Source: Nereocystis luetkeana (Eukaryota > Sar > Phaeophyceae > Laminariales > Laminariaceae). Taken from it: a DNA stretch of 64,000 bases. Below, one piece after another: positions 1-11,046 of the stretch. The translations under genes were made by a program, and so were the position numbers. Within the stretch, counting starts at the first letter, position 1. Every line of letters starts with the position of its first letter. Location: NCBI GenBank assembly GCA_031213475.1, contig JARUPZ010000025.1, forward strand, positions 2,492,077 to 2,556,076, in the 5' to 3' direction. The notes beneath the pieces are model-generated. The model was not told the origin of the DNA, ran no database searches, and saw nothing but the letters and a program-made list of their open reading frames with translations.

Positions 1-83
1 ACCAAAATCACCTTAATAGTGTTTATAAAAATGTACTTATATCGCGGGACACACAGGTATACCGCAAGAGGCGCCCATTACTA

Positions 84-188
84 TTACGGGGGGCCATAGT
101 TAATAGGACTAAATATTGTCAGTAACAATGGTTAAATATATAGATTTTTATATATACCATAGGTCCTATTAACTATGGTCCCTTGGAA
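84..188. mobile_element. MITE-A copy
   Basis: The left inverted repeat starts TTACGGGGGGCCATAG. The right one is decayed (it ends TTGGAA instead of CCCGTAA). TA flanks both sides. The internal sequence is AT-rich. The family is described in full at 45,655-45,766. Confidence 0.85.
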
Positions 189-191
189 TAG

Positions 192-1172
192 TTCGAAGAG
201 TGGTGCGACGATCGGGTTTTTTTCGCCGAGTACCGAGAACAAAGCGTTTCCGGAAAAATAGAAAAAAAAAACTGAAAAAAAACGAGATCTGGTCTAAAAA
301 GAGAGAGAGAGATCCTTCCGGAGATGTCAACAAAAAAATTCGATTATGTTCGGCACCTTTACCACTTGTGGGTAAAAACGAGCGCGGAACAAAACAAAAC
401 CGAACGCACCACCGCTGTGCGAACCCACAACGGTCTCTACTACGCCACACCTGGTACTAGTAGGGGTTTTTGTTCTCCGATGAATCCGACGAGACACTGT
501 CGTGCTCCCGGTCCCGACGTACAATGGTAGAAAACGCGTGCTTTCTTACGGTAGGGGGGGGGGGGGGGGGGGGAGGGGGGCGATGCATGCTTGCCTTCTA
601 GGGGCATCAACTTACGTTTCCGAGGCTCCTCCCTCGAGGCGCTCCATATATAACTCACCGAATAACGCTTTTTTTTTCGTCTAGAAAATAGGTACAGCTT
701 AACGCGAACCACGACCCCCCGTGGCCGAAGGTATATCACGGCTTGTTTTGTAGAGCACGATTTGATATTTGGTACGAGCTGGTTGGGCCAAAAAAACGAT
801 TTCATCCGATCGTCATTTTGTTTCGCCCACTTGACCACCTTGGGACTGAAAATTTGGCAATGTGGTCTCTGAGGCCGCAGCACGTTTGCTCATATTAGAA
901 TATTTGGGACGCAAGAAATTTTCCGTACAGAAATGCAATGTCGAATAAGTCCCGTCATCTATAACGCTTTCTCTACGCTACGACCTATACGAAACCCCGA
1001 GAACTCGACACAGCGGACGACGCCTATTCTCGGTGTGAACATTCCTTAAGACATGGCGGAACGATCGGCATCCTCTCCATCCTTAAATTCGTTGTCTATC
1101 AAGATATATGAAGTGCATAAGATCTGCCATTCAAAGCTAGGATACAAAGAGACCCCGAAATCCAGCTCAATG
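192..1172. other. No recognised gene; poly(G) tract
   Basis: I see no convincing coding exon here. A G-homopolymer-rich tract lies at about 557-580. The open frames have no splice-site support and no domain character. Confidence 0.4.
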
Positions 1173-1241
1173 TTACGTTTGCTTCTTCTCTGATGATTTC
1201 GCACGTGATTCGCATCGGTCCCGTCGACGGGTACGAGTTGC
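1173..1241 (-). CDS. CDKL5-like gene, tentative terminal exon E17
   Basis: On the minus strand a CAG acceptor at 1,242-1,244 precedes 22 basic residues (many Arg and Lys) and a TAA stop at 1,173-1,175. It accepts phase 0, which is the phase that exon E16 leaves. The acceptor lacks a strong pyrimidine tract, so this is only a candidate 3' end. The gene may instead run off the left edge. Confidence 0.22.
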   Translation of the reverse strand, partial: ATRTRRRDRCESRAKSSEKKQT

Positions 1242-1599
1242 CTGGGGCTCCATTTCGGTTTCGACTATTTTCCAACTTGTTTTCGACAATATTTGGACTG
1301 GACCTTTCCTAAAACAGATCAGAAATTCCGTTTTCCTGAATAAGCACAATGCGAACCAGGAAATCCTTTCGTTTTGTTCCGGGGAAGCTCCACACACAAA
1401 CTTTCGAGGTCGGAGAATAGCCAAAACGGGCTGAGAAACACGCCGGATAAAACCGCGTCGTAAATACAGCCGGGCCAGCTCGTAGCTCCACAGTTCAAGG
1501 AGCCCTTCCGTCAGTCACCAAAATGATTTGACCAAAACGTGCTTCCTCTATCGTGGCATACGCCCAGGCTTACAGTAGACCTTCGCGCTGAGGTAGGTA

Positions 1600-1852
1600 C
1601 CTGACGCTTTCTACGATAGAGGTAGCACATTTCCGCGTTTTCGTTTCTGAATGACGGGCCTCCTTAACCCATAATCGTCGGGATGACAATCTTGTTTCGA
1701 AAAATGACGTTTCGTATACTTGGGTCATGGGATTTCCCATCGGGAAGCAATTGTTTATTTTTTGCTGAAGTCATTTTTCGGATGAGGTAAGGAGCTCCTC
1801 AAGTGAGGAGCTTCGGAAAAATCAGGGTGAACCTCTACCGTAGAACGCCTCA
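1600..1852 (+). mobile_element. MITE-C copy (~250 bp inverted-repeat element)
   Basis: The ends are inverted copies of GCTTTCTACGATAGAGGT. Inside are the family hallmarks: the pair 'atcgtcgg', 'ttcgaaaaatgac', and near the right end the small palindrome gagctcctcaagtgaggagc. Other copies start at 4,285, 5,607, 58,746 (reverse) and 62,325. No coding capacity is visible, so it is presumably non-autonomous. Confidence 0.85.
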
Positions 1853-2099
1853 CCTAAACAACCCACGTAGCAACCCGAGCTTTAAGAACATTGGAAGCTA
1901 CAGCGGTAAGCCCGATACGCAATCAACTGGGCTTGCAGATGGGAGTATGTAATACACGTCCGAGGCAAAGGTAGTGGCTAGCTCTCTCAGCTGAGCAGCC
2001 CCTTCAGTAGGAGTATATGTTTGGCTTCAAACATAAAAAAAAAAATAGAATACCTTACCATACCACGGCTCGTGAAGTGCTTATTTCGAAGGCTGTTTT

Positions 2100-2345
2100 T
2101 TCAGGGTCATGACCCGACTCGCTGGTCGAATCAGGAGGTCTTCAACATTTCACGGGCCGGGTCGAGTCGGGTCGGGTCAGGTCGTATTCAGACGCTAACG
2201 CCTGGGGTCGGTATCGGCTTGCCTTGGCGCCACGTGAACACCTATGTACCTGGTTTGTGTATATTCATGTAACGATACAATATCAAATATATATGGATCT
2301 TATTCCTAGATCCGACTCGCCCCGATCCGACCCGGCCCGTGAGGC
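2100..2345. repeat. Degenerate GGGTC/CCCGA pentamer stretch
   Basis: Interspersed CGGGTC words and the phrase 'aggaggtcttcaacatttca' recur at 47,975-48,070 beside another GGGTC stretch. The pentamer repeat therefore seems to travel with flanking sequence as part of a dispersed unit. Confidence 0.5.
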
Positions 2346-2403
2346 TTTAAGCGACCCGTGAATGGTCCGGTTTGTTTCACCGGTTTGGTCTGCTCAGTGT
2401 CAC

Positions 2404-2481
2404 CTGTATCTCTCTGTCGAGCTGCCGCTTCTCTTCTGCCGTGCTTTGCCCCCCGCTGCCGCCGCCTCCACCGCTGTCGCC
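2404..2481 (-). CDS. CDKL5-like gene, tail exon E16
   Basis: There are 26 codons, phase 0 in and phase 0 out. The acceptor is gcgatcag at 2,482, after a T-rich run, and the donor is CAG|GTGACA. The product is Gly/Ser-rich and then charged, ending EEKRQLDREIQ, which could start a short helix. It matches the phase of E15 upstream. It is the leftmost exon I consider well supported. No domain is recognised. Confidence 0.55.
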
Positions 2482-2703
2482 CTGATCGCTCGCGACGACG
2501 ACAATGACGAAAACGATGGCAATGGCCCGAGAAGGCGATATCGGTCAATGTTTCAAGTGGCGTACATACCCTGGCTCGGTGTGATCGATCGAGGTTATCG
2601 GGAGCGGGGTCAAACCTCACGGGTCAAGCCGGGTCGGGCTGGGTCGGGTCGGGTAAGGGAAACCCGTCCCGACCCGACCCGTGAGAGTTAGAAAATGTGC
2701 TTT

Positions 2704-2957
2704 GACCCGACGCGACGCGACCCGACGCGACCCGACCCGACCCGACCCGACCCGACCCGACCCGACCCGACCCGACCCGACCCGACCCGACCCGACCCGA
2801 CCCGACCCGACCCGACCCGACCCGACCCGACCCGACCCGACCCGACCCGACCCGACCCGACCCGACGCGACCCGACCCGACCCGACCCGACCCGACCCGA
2901 CCCGACCCGACCCGACCCGACCCGACCCGACCCGACCCGACCCGACCCGACCCGACC
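2704..2957. repeat. (CCCGA)n pentamer array, ~250 bp
   Basis: About 50 nearly perfect CCCGA units with a few GCGA variants. The bottom strand reads GGGTC, which gives G-runs spaced by two bases. Every frame is open, so the long Arg-Val-Gly-Ser or Asp-Pro-Thr-Arg open frames here are artefacts. The array lies beyond E16 in the tail part of the kinase gene. A longer array of opposite orientation is at 23,850-24,500. Confidence 0.97.
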
Positions 2958-3381
2958 AAATGGCTGACCCAACCCGCGAGTCGGGTGATGGCCCGTGAGT
3001 AACCCTGGATATTATCCCAGTAGCTCAATAGGTACAGGTGCAGTAGGCAACACCTTCACAGTTCGCATCGATGGCGGGAGCATAATAACAATTATGGTTT
3101 CGGTTTCGATGGCACGCGAAAGCGATCTTGGTTGTCATTGTTACTTGTGGCCTCCTCACTGTAGTAACCCTGGGCTGGTTATACTCGATCGGTATTTGAG
3201 CTCCAAACGCTATCCCTACTGCTAGCGCTACATCTATGTTTTTTATATTCAGGCGTTTTTCATCAGGGGCCAGCACAAAGGTGTTCAAATCTGAGAACGT
3301 TTTGAAAACAAACACGCGCGATCTTGGTCACCGAGTTGAACCCGGTACTGCACTGGCCTTTCATATCCCTGAGGGCTTCAG

Positions 3382-3800
3382 CATCACACGGGTGATAAGA
3401 TAACACTACATTATCACACGGGTCATAATATGATACTCTACCGTATCACACGGGTGATATGATAACACCACAGTATCACACGGGTGATAAGATAACACTA
3501 CCATATCACACGGTTGGTGCGATATAAGTACTGTATCCAAACGTGGGATGAGACAACACTACCATATCACACGGGTGATAAGCTAACACTACACTACAAT
3601 CACACGGGTGATAAGATAACACACTACCATATCACACGGGTGATACGATATCACTACACTATCACACGGATGATGCATCAACACCGTATCAGACGGGAGA
3701 TAAGATAACGCTACCCTATCGCACGTGTGACAAGATAACACTAACATACCACACGGGTGGTAAAACAACAATACACTATCACACGGGTGGTAAGATACCA
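3382..3800. repeat. FB element minisatellite (TATCACACGGGTGATA units)
   Basis: About 12 units of 30-40 bp are built on TATCAC-ACGG-GTGATA, a perfect 6-bp inverted repeat that can fold as a hairpin, joined by 'agataacactac'. The array ends in the sequence that follows the terminal repeat in the FB element at 44,490 (acacccctc.gacg). This suggests it is an expanded terminal repeat of a truncated FB copy. Confidence 0.85.
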
Positions 3801-3914
3801 CACCCCCTCAGACGGGTTTCCAACCTGCTTTCCTCCATACTGCGGAGAGAGCGCAAGTCGCCGAGCGATGAATCCATCGAAACTTCTCGACAGCATCTTT
3901 CCAGCGGCCATGAT

Positions 3915-4248
3915 GAGGCTTAGATTGGGCAGGCGATTGGTTAACCTTTTACCTTCAGCCCAGCGGACTATTATATTAATAAGGCCTTAAGAAATGGCGA
4001 CGGCGGCAGAACATGGGTCGTTGGTCTTGAGTTCGAATCACACCACCACCATGAAATCGTTTTTCAAGTAAAAGTTAGTTTCCTCATGTCAAGAATCTGA
4101 AATGTGCTTCTATATCCCCAGAAACTGGAACCGCTCGTGGTGGCGCGTCCACCCGTAAAATCCGGTCCGTTCCAGGGGGGGAGCGCGTTACGAGGCTTAG
4201 ATTGGGCAGGCGATTGGCTAACCTTTTACCTTTAGCCCAACGGACTAT
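3915..4248 (+). repeat. ~57-bp direct repeat pair around a tRNA B-box-like word
   Basis: The segment starting 'gaggcttagattgggcagg' occurs at 3,915-3,970 and again at 4,192-4,248. Between them, at about 4,028, 'gagttcgaatc' resembles a pol III B box. This could be a SINE relic or a duplicated target. I do not recognise it as a named family. Confidence 0.55.
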
Positions 4249-4284
4249 AACCTCAACACGGCACCATATTTCGCTGTGTCTACC

Positions 4285-4531
4285 GACGCGTTCCACGATA
4301 GAGGTAGCGTGTTTCCGGTGATACGCTTTCCGAATGACGTCGTTCCTTGACCGACAATCGTCGGAACGCCAATCGTGTTTCGAAAAATAGCATTTTTATA
4401 TACTTGAGCCGTGGGATTCTTCATCGGAATGAAGTCGTTTTTTGTTGAATTCAGTTTCCGGGTGAGGCATGGAGCTCCTAAAGTGAGGAGCCTCAGAAAA
4501 TTCAGGGCGAACCTCTATCGTAGCAAGCCTC
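4285..4531 (+). mobile_element. MITE-C copy
   Basis: About 247 bp with both ends intact (ttccacgatagaggt and its near-inverse cctctatcgtagcaagcctc). The internal palindrome gagctcctaaagtgaggagc is present. It lies just 3' of exon E15 on the gene strand. Confidence 0.85.
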
Positions 4532-4652
4532 TACCCGCCGCACCGGGTATGAATAAAAAATCTGCTCGGAAAATCCACCAAGGAGGTGCGCTGTTTTGTG
4601 TGCTATCTATCGTACGGTATGCTCTTAGCGTAGTAAGCGTGACAAAGATCAC

Positions 4653-4855
4653 CTTCCATCTCCGCGTGTTGGGCGGTTTCCCGTCCGAGCCTCTTCCGGT
4701 CGGCGCCAGCGATCTCGATTTCCCCACTCCGTTCACGCGAGGCGACAGCCCCTTCGCTCCCTCCATCGCGCTGAACCTCCCCCCCACCCTCGGGCTCATC
4801 TTCGGCTCGGCTGGTGGGAGTTCGGAGGAGTTCAGAATGGCGCAAGCAACCGCGT
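4653..4855 (-). CDS. CDKL5-like gene, tail exon E15
   Basis: 203 nt: 2 nt that complete an Asp codon with E14, then 67 codons ending TRRWK in phase 0. The acceptor is gtcaatcttag and the donor is AAG|GTGATC. The residues are hydrophilic and Ser/Pro/Arg/Lys-rich (SSELPPAEPKMSPRV, GKSRSLAPTGRGSDGKPP), typical of a disordered kinase tail. If the donor is not used, the frame reads on to a stop at 4,515-4,517 inside the neighbouring MITE-C, giving an alternative C-terminus. Confidence 0.6.
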
Positions 4856-4869
4856 CTAAGATTGACGCG

Positions 4870-5600
4870 AATGTTTCGGGAGGTTTTTCGTTTTACGAGC
4901 AAATGCGAATGAAACCAAAACAAGGGTTGGTTTCCACGGCACCGAATGAAATGAAACGTGTGCCTGTGGCGTCTGGGTCATCCTGGGATATATCCTGGAT
5001 GAGTGGACGGGCGGGCGACATGGGTGTCCATGCCTGCAGGGAGCGAAATATTTCAACTCTGTCTTGCGCTGCCTAGCGCGTGTTTCTGCGAGTTCACCAA
5101 TATGTCTAGCCGGTTACGCGTCGATGCTAGCCCCGAGCTCCTGCTGAATTCAGGGGTCAAGGCTGGTTTGCGTCCCCAATGTACTCATCGTGAAGAGGCC
5201 CGAGCGATCGATTGACCAACCGATCGAAAAGGAGGGCGGTTCGATATTCATTGTTGTCAATCCGTCAGAGCCACCCAGCCAATTGCATACATTTAATTTT
5301 TTTGTGGTTTTGTACCTTTTGAGCGTTTTTAAGCCTGTCTTTTTTTTGTTTTTGGCGGTATATGCAGGCAGGGCGATGAGGTGTTGCTTGGGTTTTCCCG
5401 CGCCAACAACATGTTCCGTTTCGATTTTTACGTCCAATGGTTGAGCGACGTTTACGCAGTAGTGGCCCCTATATTCTGCCGGTACGTGTGCGCGCCAGCC
5501 AGCCAACATTACCGGCATTATCGTAGCGGCAACCGGCAATGTTTACTCCGCACACAGCCACACTGGTCGATCCCCGCACACATATCACATACCTCCGTTC
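4870..5600. other. No recognised feature
   Basis: This is intron sequence of the minus-strand gene (between E14 and E15). I see neither a repeat family nor a convincing exon in it. Confidence 0.4.
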
Positions 5601-5606
5601 GCAGGC

Positions 5607-5860
5607 GACGCGTTCTACGACAGAGGTCAACACATTTCCCCTAAAACTAGTTTCTGAATCACGGGGTTCCTTAACCCAAAAATCGTCGGAATGCCAATCC
5701 GGTTTTTTAAAAAAATGACGTTTTGGTGTACTTGGGCCATGGGATCATTCATTGGGATGCAATTTGATTTCTGTCGAGGTCAGTTTTCGGGTGAGGTATG
5801 GAGCTCCTTAAGCGAGGAGCCTCAGCAAAACTAGGGTGGACCTCTATCGTAGAACGACTC
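5607..5860 (+). mobile_element. MITE-C copy
   Basis: About 254 bp, starting gacgcgttctacgac and ending cctctatcgtagaacgactc. It carries CCTTAACCC at about 5,670, the internal TTAA that is the target of a MITE-B insertion in the copy at 58,746. Confidence 0.85.
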
Positions 5861-6071
5861 CCAGGGGGGTCACCGGTACTACTCTACCGACGTTATGGAG
5901 GGACCACCGCGGTAGAGAGCCACTCGCGCATGTGGCGGAAACGCTGCAGCGGAAATTATCGTAGCCTTCTCCACTACTGTAGCACCGGACGGAGCCGGGA
6001 CCCACCGACGCAGGCACGGCAAGCTGACGGAGTTTTTGAAGAGGCGTGCTTGCGATAAGGGTGGCACTGTT

Positions 6072-6178
6072 AGTAAGGGGAACCATAGTGACTAGGACCC
6101 ACGGTACTCACGAAAACCTGTATATTTACCTTTTTTTACTCACAACATTTGGTCCTATTTACGATGGTCCCCCGAAAG
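6072..6178. mobile_element. MITE-A copy (degenerate)
   Basis: Both inverted repeats are recognisable (ggggaaccatagtgactagg and ggtcctatttacgatggtcc). The terminal TTAC/GTAA has been lost by point mutation. Confidence 0.75.
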
Positions 6179-6228
6179 AGGGGTGGCCGCTTTTAGCTAC
6201 GAACGTTTTTGACTGACGGGATTGCCAG

Positions 6229-6436
6229 TACTAGATAGGAGAGATGTGCTCGATCTCATGCATGGCCGTAGTCGTATGATCATAGACCCTCGCATCCCTA
6301 CAATGCCGGGACGGAGCATATCGGGTTTTCACCGACCAGGAAGATATTGCTTGCACCAAGCGCTAAGCGCCGTGAGGTGTCCGGCGAGCCGCATGAAGGG
6401 TGAGCTACATCGTACTAAGAACCACTTGTGAGGCGG
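6229..6436 (-). mobile_element. SINE-C, 3'-end fragment
   Basis: It starts (reverse) with tagataggagagatgtgctcg and runs through the conserved tail to gaggcggtc. The element's 5' half is missing, as expected for 5' truncation by a retroelement. Confidence 0.85.
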
Positions 6437-7242
6437 TCAACTGACCTTTAGGGGGGGAAGGGGGGGGGGTACTAAGTAAAGCATGCCTTAGTTGGGTAAT
6501 AGTACTCATTGCGTGCCTAGGTCATGGGATTATCCGGTCGGGGTTTCCATTCTGAGGCTTTCCGCAAAAATGTTTCGTTTGGATGTGTTCAAGAGCTCCT
6601 TATGCACGTGGGGGAGCCTAAGACAATCCTCAGATCACTCGCGTGCTAAACGCCCCTATGTCGTCGCTCGTGTCGTCTACGAGGATCCTGCGGAGCGGGC
6701 ACCTAGCGACGGCGACACTTCCTCGGGCGCTGGCAAAGATGGATCGTGATCAGTTCCGGTAAGAGAGCCACTGCGTGAAACGCATGCGGTGCACATGCTG
6801 TAGAAAAAATTACGACTGGAAGGTGCGCAAGAGTGCGGACACCGGGTGCTAGGTTGGAAACAGAGCGCCTCACACAGGGAACGGAGCTTGGGTCCGGAGG
6901 ACGACTGAACAAGAACGGCGCTAGGATAAGGCGACACGGTGTCTCCAGGCAATGGAGACAAAAATGAGGCGCTGCCATGCTAAACGTCCCTCCTACCCTG
7001 TTGGGCGTGTGCATGTATAGCAGTAGTAGGTTCGGCGGGTCGTGGAATCGAGGCATTACGCAAAGAAAGCGTGGCTAAGATACGGCTGTGGTGTTGCTCT
7101 TGCTGTTCTCGCCCTGACCGAGCGCCTAAAGCCACGTCTGTCGCCACAAGGCAGGCTCCGACAACTCTGCGCGGGCCCAGGAGCAGGAAAGAAGAGGGGT
7201 GATCAACGATAAAGATTTACCTTATTTGTTTCACAGGCTCCT
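6437..7242. other. Mostly unassigned intron; MITE-C remnant
   Basis: A short G-rich tract lies at about 6,450-6,470. Weak MITE-C similarity is seen at 6,525-6,640 (gtcatgggattatccggtcgg, gagctccttatgcacgtggg). No supported gene. Confidence 0.4.
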
Positions 7243-7348
7243 ACTACGGGGGACCATAGTTAACAGGACCTATGGTACACATAAAAACCTATATGTTTAA
7301 CCATTTTTACAAACAATATTTGGTCCTGTTAACTATGGCCCCCCGTAA
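7243..7348. mobile_element. MITE-A copy
   Basis: Nearly full-length and well preserved. The left end carries TACTACGGGGG instead of TATTACGGGGG. The right end is ccccccgtaatag. Confidence 0.9.
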
Positions 7349-7746
7349 TAGCTTGAAGATAGCTCTGTGCATTGCCCAAAATGAGTTTTTACAACGATAT
7401 GTAGGCTCAACGCGATGAACGATGCCGTGACCTACGGAGGTGCCGGCGAAACATATTGTGCGCCAGCAATGGGATACCGGGCGAGTCCTTCCCGTACGTA
7501 GATCCATCGCATCGGCGGGTATCCACCTTCCCCCGATCGTCGAGGACACTCGGCTTTCTAAACCTCGTCTGAGTGTGCGCGTTGTCGTGCACGCTATATA
7601 CGCACGGTACGCAAGCCCTCCCCGGACATGATGATTCATGATATGGCCAGGGATCCCTAAGGCTGGCGGTGCCACCGTAAGGTTTCCAGCATTCGACTCC
7701 GTCAGGCTTTACGGGGTGTTTCTTTGTTGGCGAATCCGTATCTCAC

Positions 7747-8039
7747 CGTAAGCGCCGAGCTCGTCTTGCAAGCCTTTGAGAGGGGTCGGCCCCCTTCTCC
7801 CCCTCCCGCCGCCGCCGCCGCCGCCGCCCGCCGCCCCTCCACCTCCCCCCGCACCCCCTCCCCCACCCCCGGTCCCGTCACGACTGGTTTCTCGGGAAGA
7901 ATCGCGGCCGTACTCCCCCCGAGACCAATCTCTGCCGCCGCCGCTACCGCTACCCAAGCCCCCATCGCAACCACCGTCGCGGTACCCGCCGCCGTCTCGA
8001 TAGCGGCTTCGTTCGCTCAGGTCTTTCGAGTCCCTGTCC
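7747..8039 (-). CDS. CDKL5-like gene, tail exon E14
   Basis: 293 nt: 1 nt that completes an Arg codon with E13, then 97 codons, then 1 nt out. The acceptor is gcgttcccaacag and the donor is TTACG|GTGAGA. The product begins DRDSKDLSERSRYRDGG and is dominated by Gly, Arg, Asp and Ser, with an Arg/Ser-Asp-rich first half and a poly-Gly centre, ending LKGLQDELGAY. If unspliced, the frame continues to a TAA at 7,709-7,711, a possible alternative C-terminus. The good donor and the phase match to E15 favour splicing. Confidence 0.65.
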
Positions 8040-8290
8040 CTGTTGGGAACGCAGTGAGCATGGGTGTATTCGAGGCATGTCGCGCGGTTTGCCGCGGTAC
8101 ACATGTGGGCGTATATTTCGCAAGGGGAGGTTTCGAAAAAGTCGCGATAACTGCCCGTGCTGTCCTTTGGTGGCCTCGTCATCACCACCGGTATACTCGT
8201 ACGTGCCTTGGTAGCGTCGTCTCTGGAATAACCAAAAAACATGTGCATTCACATGTACATATACATACATCGTTGTCCCACCCCCATTAT

Positions 8291-8379
8291 CCCTTTTAGA
8301 ACCGCAGTCCCGTTTTGGGGACAAACTACTCGGAATTTTAGTGATTTGTCCCCAAACCGGGACTGCGGTTCTAAAAGGG
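8291..8379. mobile_element. MITE-B copy (piggyBac-like)
   Basis: A 35-bp near-perfect inverted repeat starting CCCTTTTAGAACCGCAG. The right flank is TTAA (8,380-8,383). The left flank reads TTAT, a one-base decay of the TTAA duplication. Confidence 0.9.
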
Positions 8380-8675
8380 TTAAGGTGGGCTACATACAGT
8401 ATCACACGGAAGATAACACACCGCCTGGGACGAAAGCGGCAGCTAATGCCATGAGTTATGTTGTAGGGTTTCCTCGATCTGTCGTTTTTAGAAAATAAGT
8501 ACTTTTATAGATAGCCGAATCCCTAGACATCCACCGTTCTACAATCGCAGGGTATGTTCACATTTTCGGCGGCCAGGGTATCGAGAGATGCCAATATGGG
8601 GGGGGGGGGTGGAGTATCGGCATCCATATACATGTCCTACCATCTTCCCGGTAGTATTTGTGCCATGTTTCAGTG

Positions 8676-8780
8676 TTACGGGGGACCATAATCAATAGGT
8701 CCTATGGTATACATAAAAAACTATATATTTAACATTTTTTACCAACAATATTCGGTCCTGTTAACTCTGGCCCCCCGCAA
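8676..8780. mobile_element. MITE-A copy
   Basis: Full-length: TTACGGGGGACCATAA at left, GCCCCCCGCAA at right. Confidence 0.88.
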
Positions 8781-8953
8781 TAGTCGTGTGCCGTCCGACA
8801 AATGTGCAGCACGAGCTACGACGTTTTGATCACTCACAATTATTCTCAGAAAGGTGTTCAAAGCCAAGAGAAACCAAGCGCAAATCCATACGACATTAAC
8901 ACCAGGCGCACCCTCTTGTCGCATGCTGTACACAAACAACAATCACCACCCAC

Positions 8954-9096
8954 CTTCTCTCCCGCGACGAACCCCAGCCGCTCCCCTTCCGTTCCCGGTC
9001 GTCGACGAACTTCCCTCCCGCCCCCCCGTCCCCCCCCGCGCCGTCCGCATTCCTGGTAACCCCTGGGAACTGAGACGTGCCGGTAGAGCTCTGCCA

Positions 9097-9141
<45 letters not shown>

Positions 9142-9571
9142 GGCCCGAGCTGACAGCGCGGGAGCTTGCTTTTGAGGGGTTTGATGTTGGTGGTGGCTAT
9201 GACTTTGGGTGTGATGTGGGTTTTGGTGGTGGTGATGTTGGTGGTGGTAGTTGTGTTGTGGCTGGTGGGTATTGTGGTGGCCGCTGCCGCCGCCGCCGCC
9301 GCCGCCGCCTCCGCCTCCGCCGCTGTTTCGATGCGTTTGGTTATGGTGGTTGCTGATGGCTTCACCGCCGCCGCCGCCGCCGCCGCCCGCCTCGAGGGAC
9401 GCTGCGCCGGTATCTCGACAGCTGCCGCGTACTCCTCCGCTGTTGGTGCTGTTGTTGATGTGGCTCTGTCGGCGGTCGCTGCTGCGGTCGCTGTTGCTGT
9501 TGTCAGCTGGGTTACCGACGGCGTCAGAAGATAGACGACCGCTCCTCGCGACTCCGCCCCCCCCTCCGTGC
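8954..9571 (-). CDS. CDKL5-like gene, large tail exon E13
   Basis: 618 nt: 1 nt completing Arg, 205 codons, 2 nt out. The acceptor is tgcatccaccag and the donor is AGAAG|GTGGGT. In order, the product has a Ser/Asn/Asp-rich part (LSSDAVGNPADNSNSDRSSD), a Gly block, a His/Gln/Asn block (HHNTHQPQHNYHHQ), a run of about 14 Gln encoded by CAG at about 9,100-9,140, and a Gly/Asp/Arg-rich end (GKFVDDRERKGSG). The CAG/GGC runs are length-unstable types. The other frames of this interval (poly-Ala, poly-Ser, poly-Leu) are shadows. Confidence 0.72.
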
Positions 9572-9684
9572 CTGGTGGATGCACAGGCCAAACCATGGGA
9601 GGTATCGGGGGGGGCGGGGGGGGCGGGGGGGGTCGTATGCATGCCAACCAGATTCAACTAATTTCACGCTTCGGACAGACAATC

Positions 9685-9815
9685 CAGATCGTCTGGATCA
9701 TGTGGATCGTCTTTAGATAGATCATCTATAGGATAGGGAATATATATCCTCTAAATCATCTACAGGTAGAGAATTTAGACCATCTAGTCTATCTACAGAT
9801 ATATCATCTACATTA
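9685..9815. repeat. GATC/ATCTA-rich short repeats
   Basis: Degenerate repeats of 'gatcatctatagg' and 'gatcgtctggatcat' lie immediately before a SINE-T copy. Related words reappear after that SINE at 10,145-10,195, so the SINE may have inserted into the array. Confidence 0.6.
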
Positions 9816-10143
9816 GCAGGCGCCCCCGGTGGCTTGGTAGGTGGTCCGCGTGCCTATCAAGATCAATTTCGTGCGTTCAAGTTTTACCGAGTGCATGCCC
9901 TTAGGGTCTTTTTCTTGCGTAAGAAAATTGATTTGCTGAAAGCGCGAGAGCGTGAGTTAGCTACATTCGATCGAAATCGGCAGGCAGTGGGAACGGACGA
10001 CAAACAATAGAGGCGCGAACCGGCGGGGGGAAGGGACGACACCTCTGGCCATGGCTTGTCCAGAAGATCGCTAAGGGTAAAGCCTCCTACCCTGGTACGA
10101 GTTAGGCTGGAAAGTAAAACTGATGATAAAAAAAAATAAAAAA
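9816..10143 (+). mobile_element. SINE-T copy (tRNA-derived SINE)
   Basis: The head has an A-box-like TGGCTTGGTAGGTGG at about 9,831. The region up to the B box is partly deleted compared with the 27,407 copy. The body shares 'gcgcgagagcgtgagttagctacattcgat' in outline, the word 'gacgacacct', and the end 'ggctggaaagtaaaactgatgat'. It terminates in an A-rich tail. Confidence 0.85.
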
Positions 10144-10530
10144 GTAGATAATCTGGATCATCTATATATATATTGATCGTCTGCATCGTCTACAGACATG
10201 CTGCCTTCTACATCGTGCACGTAAGGCAGATGGAAACAACAGGTTTTCGAATACCCACGCGCGAACGGCCGATGGCATATATACATCTTGTCAAGTGGGG
10301 TGTCAGCTACGACATCGACATACTCGCGGTGCGAAGAAGCACACCTAGAGCAATGCCTACACTAAGCAGTTACCACTGTAGTCAGAGTAAAAGTTGGCGG
10401 TACCCCGAAGATGCCGACTATCCGACTAATTTTGGGTTTCCATGCGTGTAGGAAGCCTCGTTGAACGCGGGATACCCTCCTCTCTTTTAGACCCCCCCCC
10501 CCCCCCCCCCCCCCGCCCCTCTCCTTTTTT

Positions 10531-11046
10531 ATATAGGATGGGTTGGCGTCGGTTGTCAACGACACTGCAAAACATGCCGCTCACTACGTGAGCTAGACAA
10601 CCAGGGTACCGTTTTTGTTTTTTGGTTTTGGCGGTCGCCCACAGCCGGTTGTCGAGTTAGGTAATTTTTGCGAGGTAAAGAACCTTTACTTCGCACAATT
10701 GGGAATGATCATATCACGTAGTATTCAAGCTAAGGCACCCAAGAGGCAGTTATATAGTACTCCCATTGCTGTCTCTGGAAATGCCTACACCAGAAATGAA
10801 ATCAACTCATTGAAGCTGTCGTCCATATCCAAGTCCGCCTCAAATGTGGTTCTTAGTAGGATGTAGCTCACCCTTCGTGCGACTCGCCGGACACCTCACG
10901 GCGCTTCGCGCTTGGTGCAAGCAATGTCTGCCTGGTCGTTGAAAACCCGACATGCTCCGTCCCGGCATCGTAGGGATGCGAGGGTCTATGGTCATACGAC
11001 TACGGCCATGCATGAGATCGAGTACATATCTCCTATCGAGTACACC
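10531..11046 (+). mobile_element. SINE-C copy, full length
   Basis: It runs from atataggatgggttggcg to tatcgagtac and continues into a C-run. A C-run of about 20 also lies upstream at 10,491-10,514. No intact open frame. Landmarks: the palindrome gctcactacgtgagc near the 5' end and the LINE-like tail agggatgcgagggtctatgg near the 3' end. Confidence 0.92.

Noticed and set aside
2624-3028. Similar repeat proteins at the CCCGA array
   Set aside because: Same artefact. No start context, no splice sites, no non-repeat coding sequence.
3382-3800. CRISPR-like regularly spaced palindromic repeats
   Set aside because: Units are contiguous minisatellite variants with no unique spacers. They match the terminal repeat of the FB element. 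The context is eukaryotic.
6660-6800. Possible tail exon of the kinase gene with acceptor tttctacag
   Set aside because: The frame looks coding (ACVSRSGSLTGTD), but I found no donor in the phase needed between E14 and E15, and it ends in a stop within 130 bp.
9166-9661. Plus-strand poly-Leu/Val/Ala frames
   Set aside because: Antisense shadows of the E13 CAG/GGC/CAC repeats.
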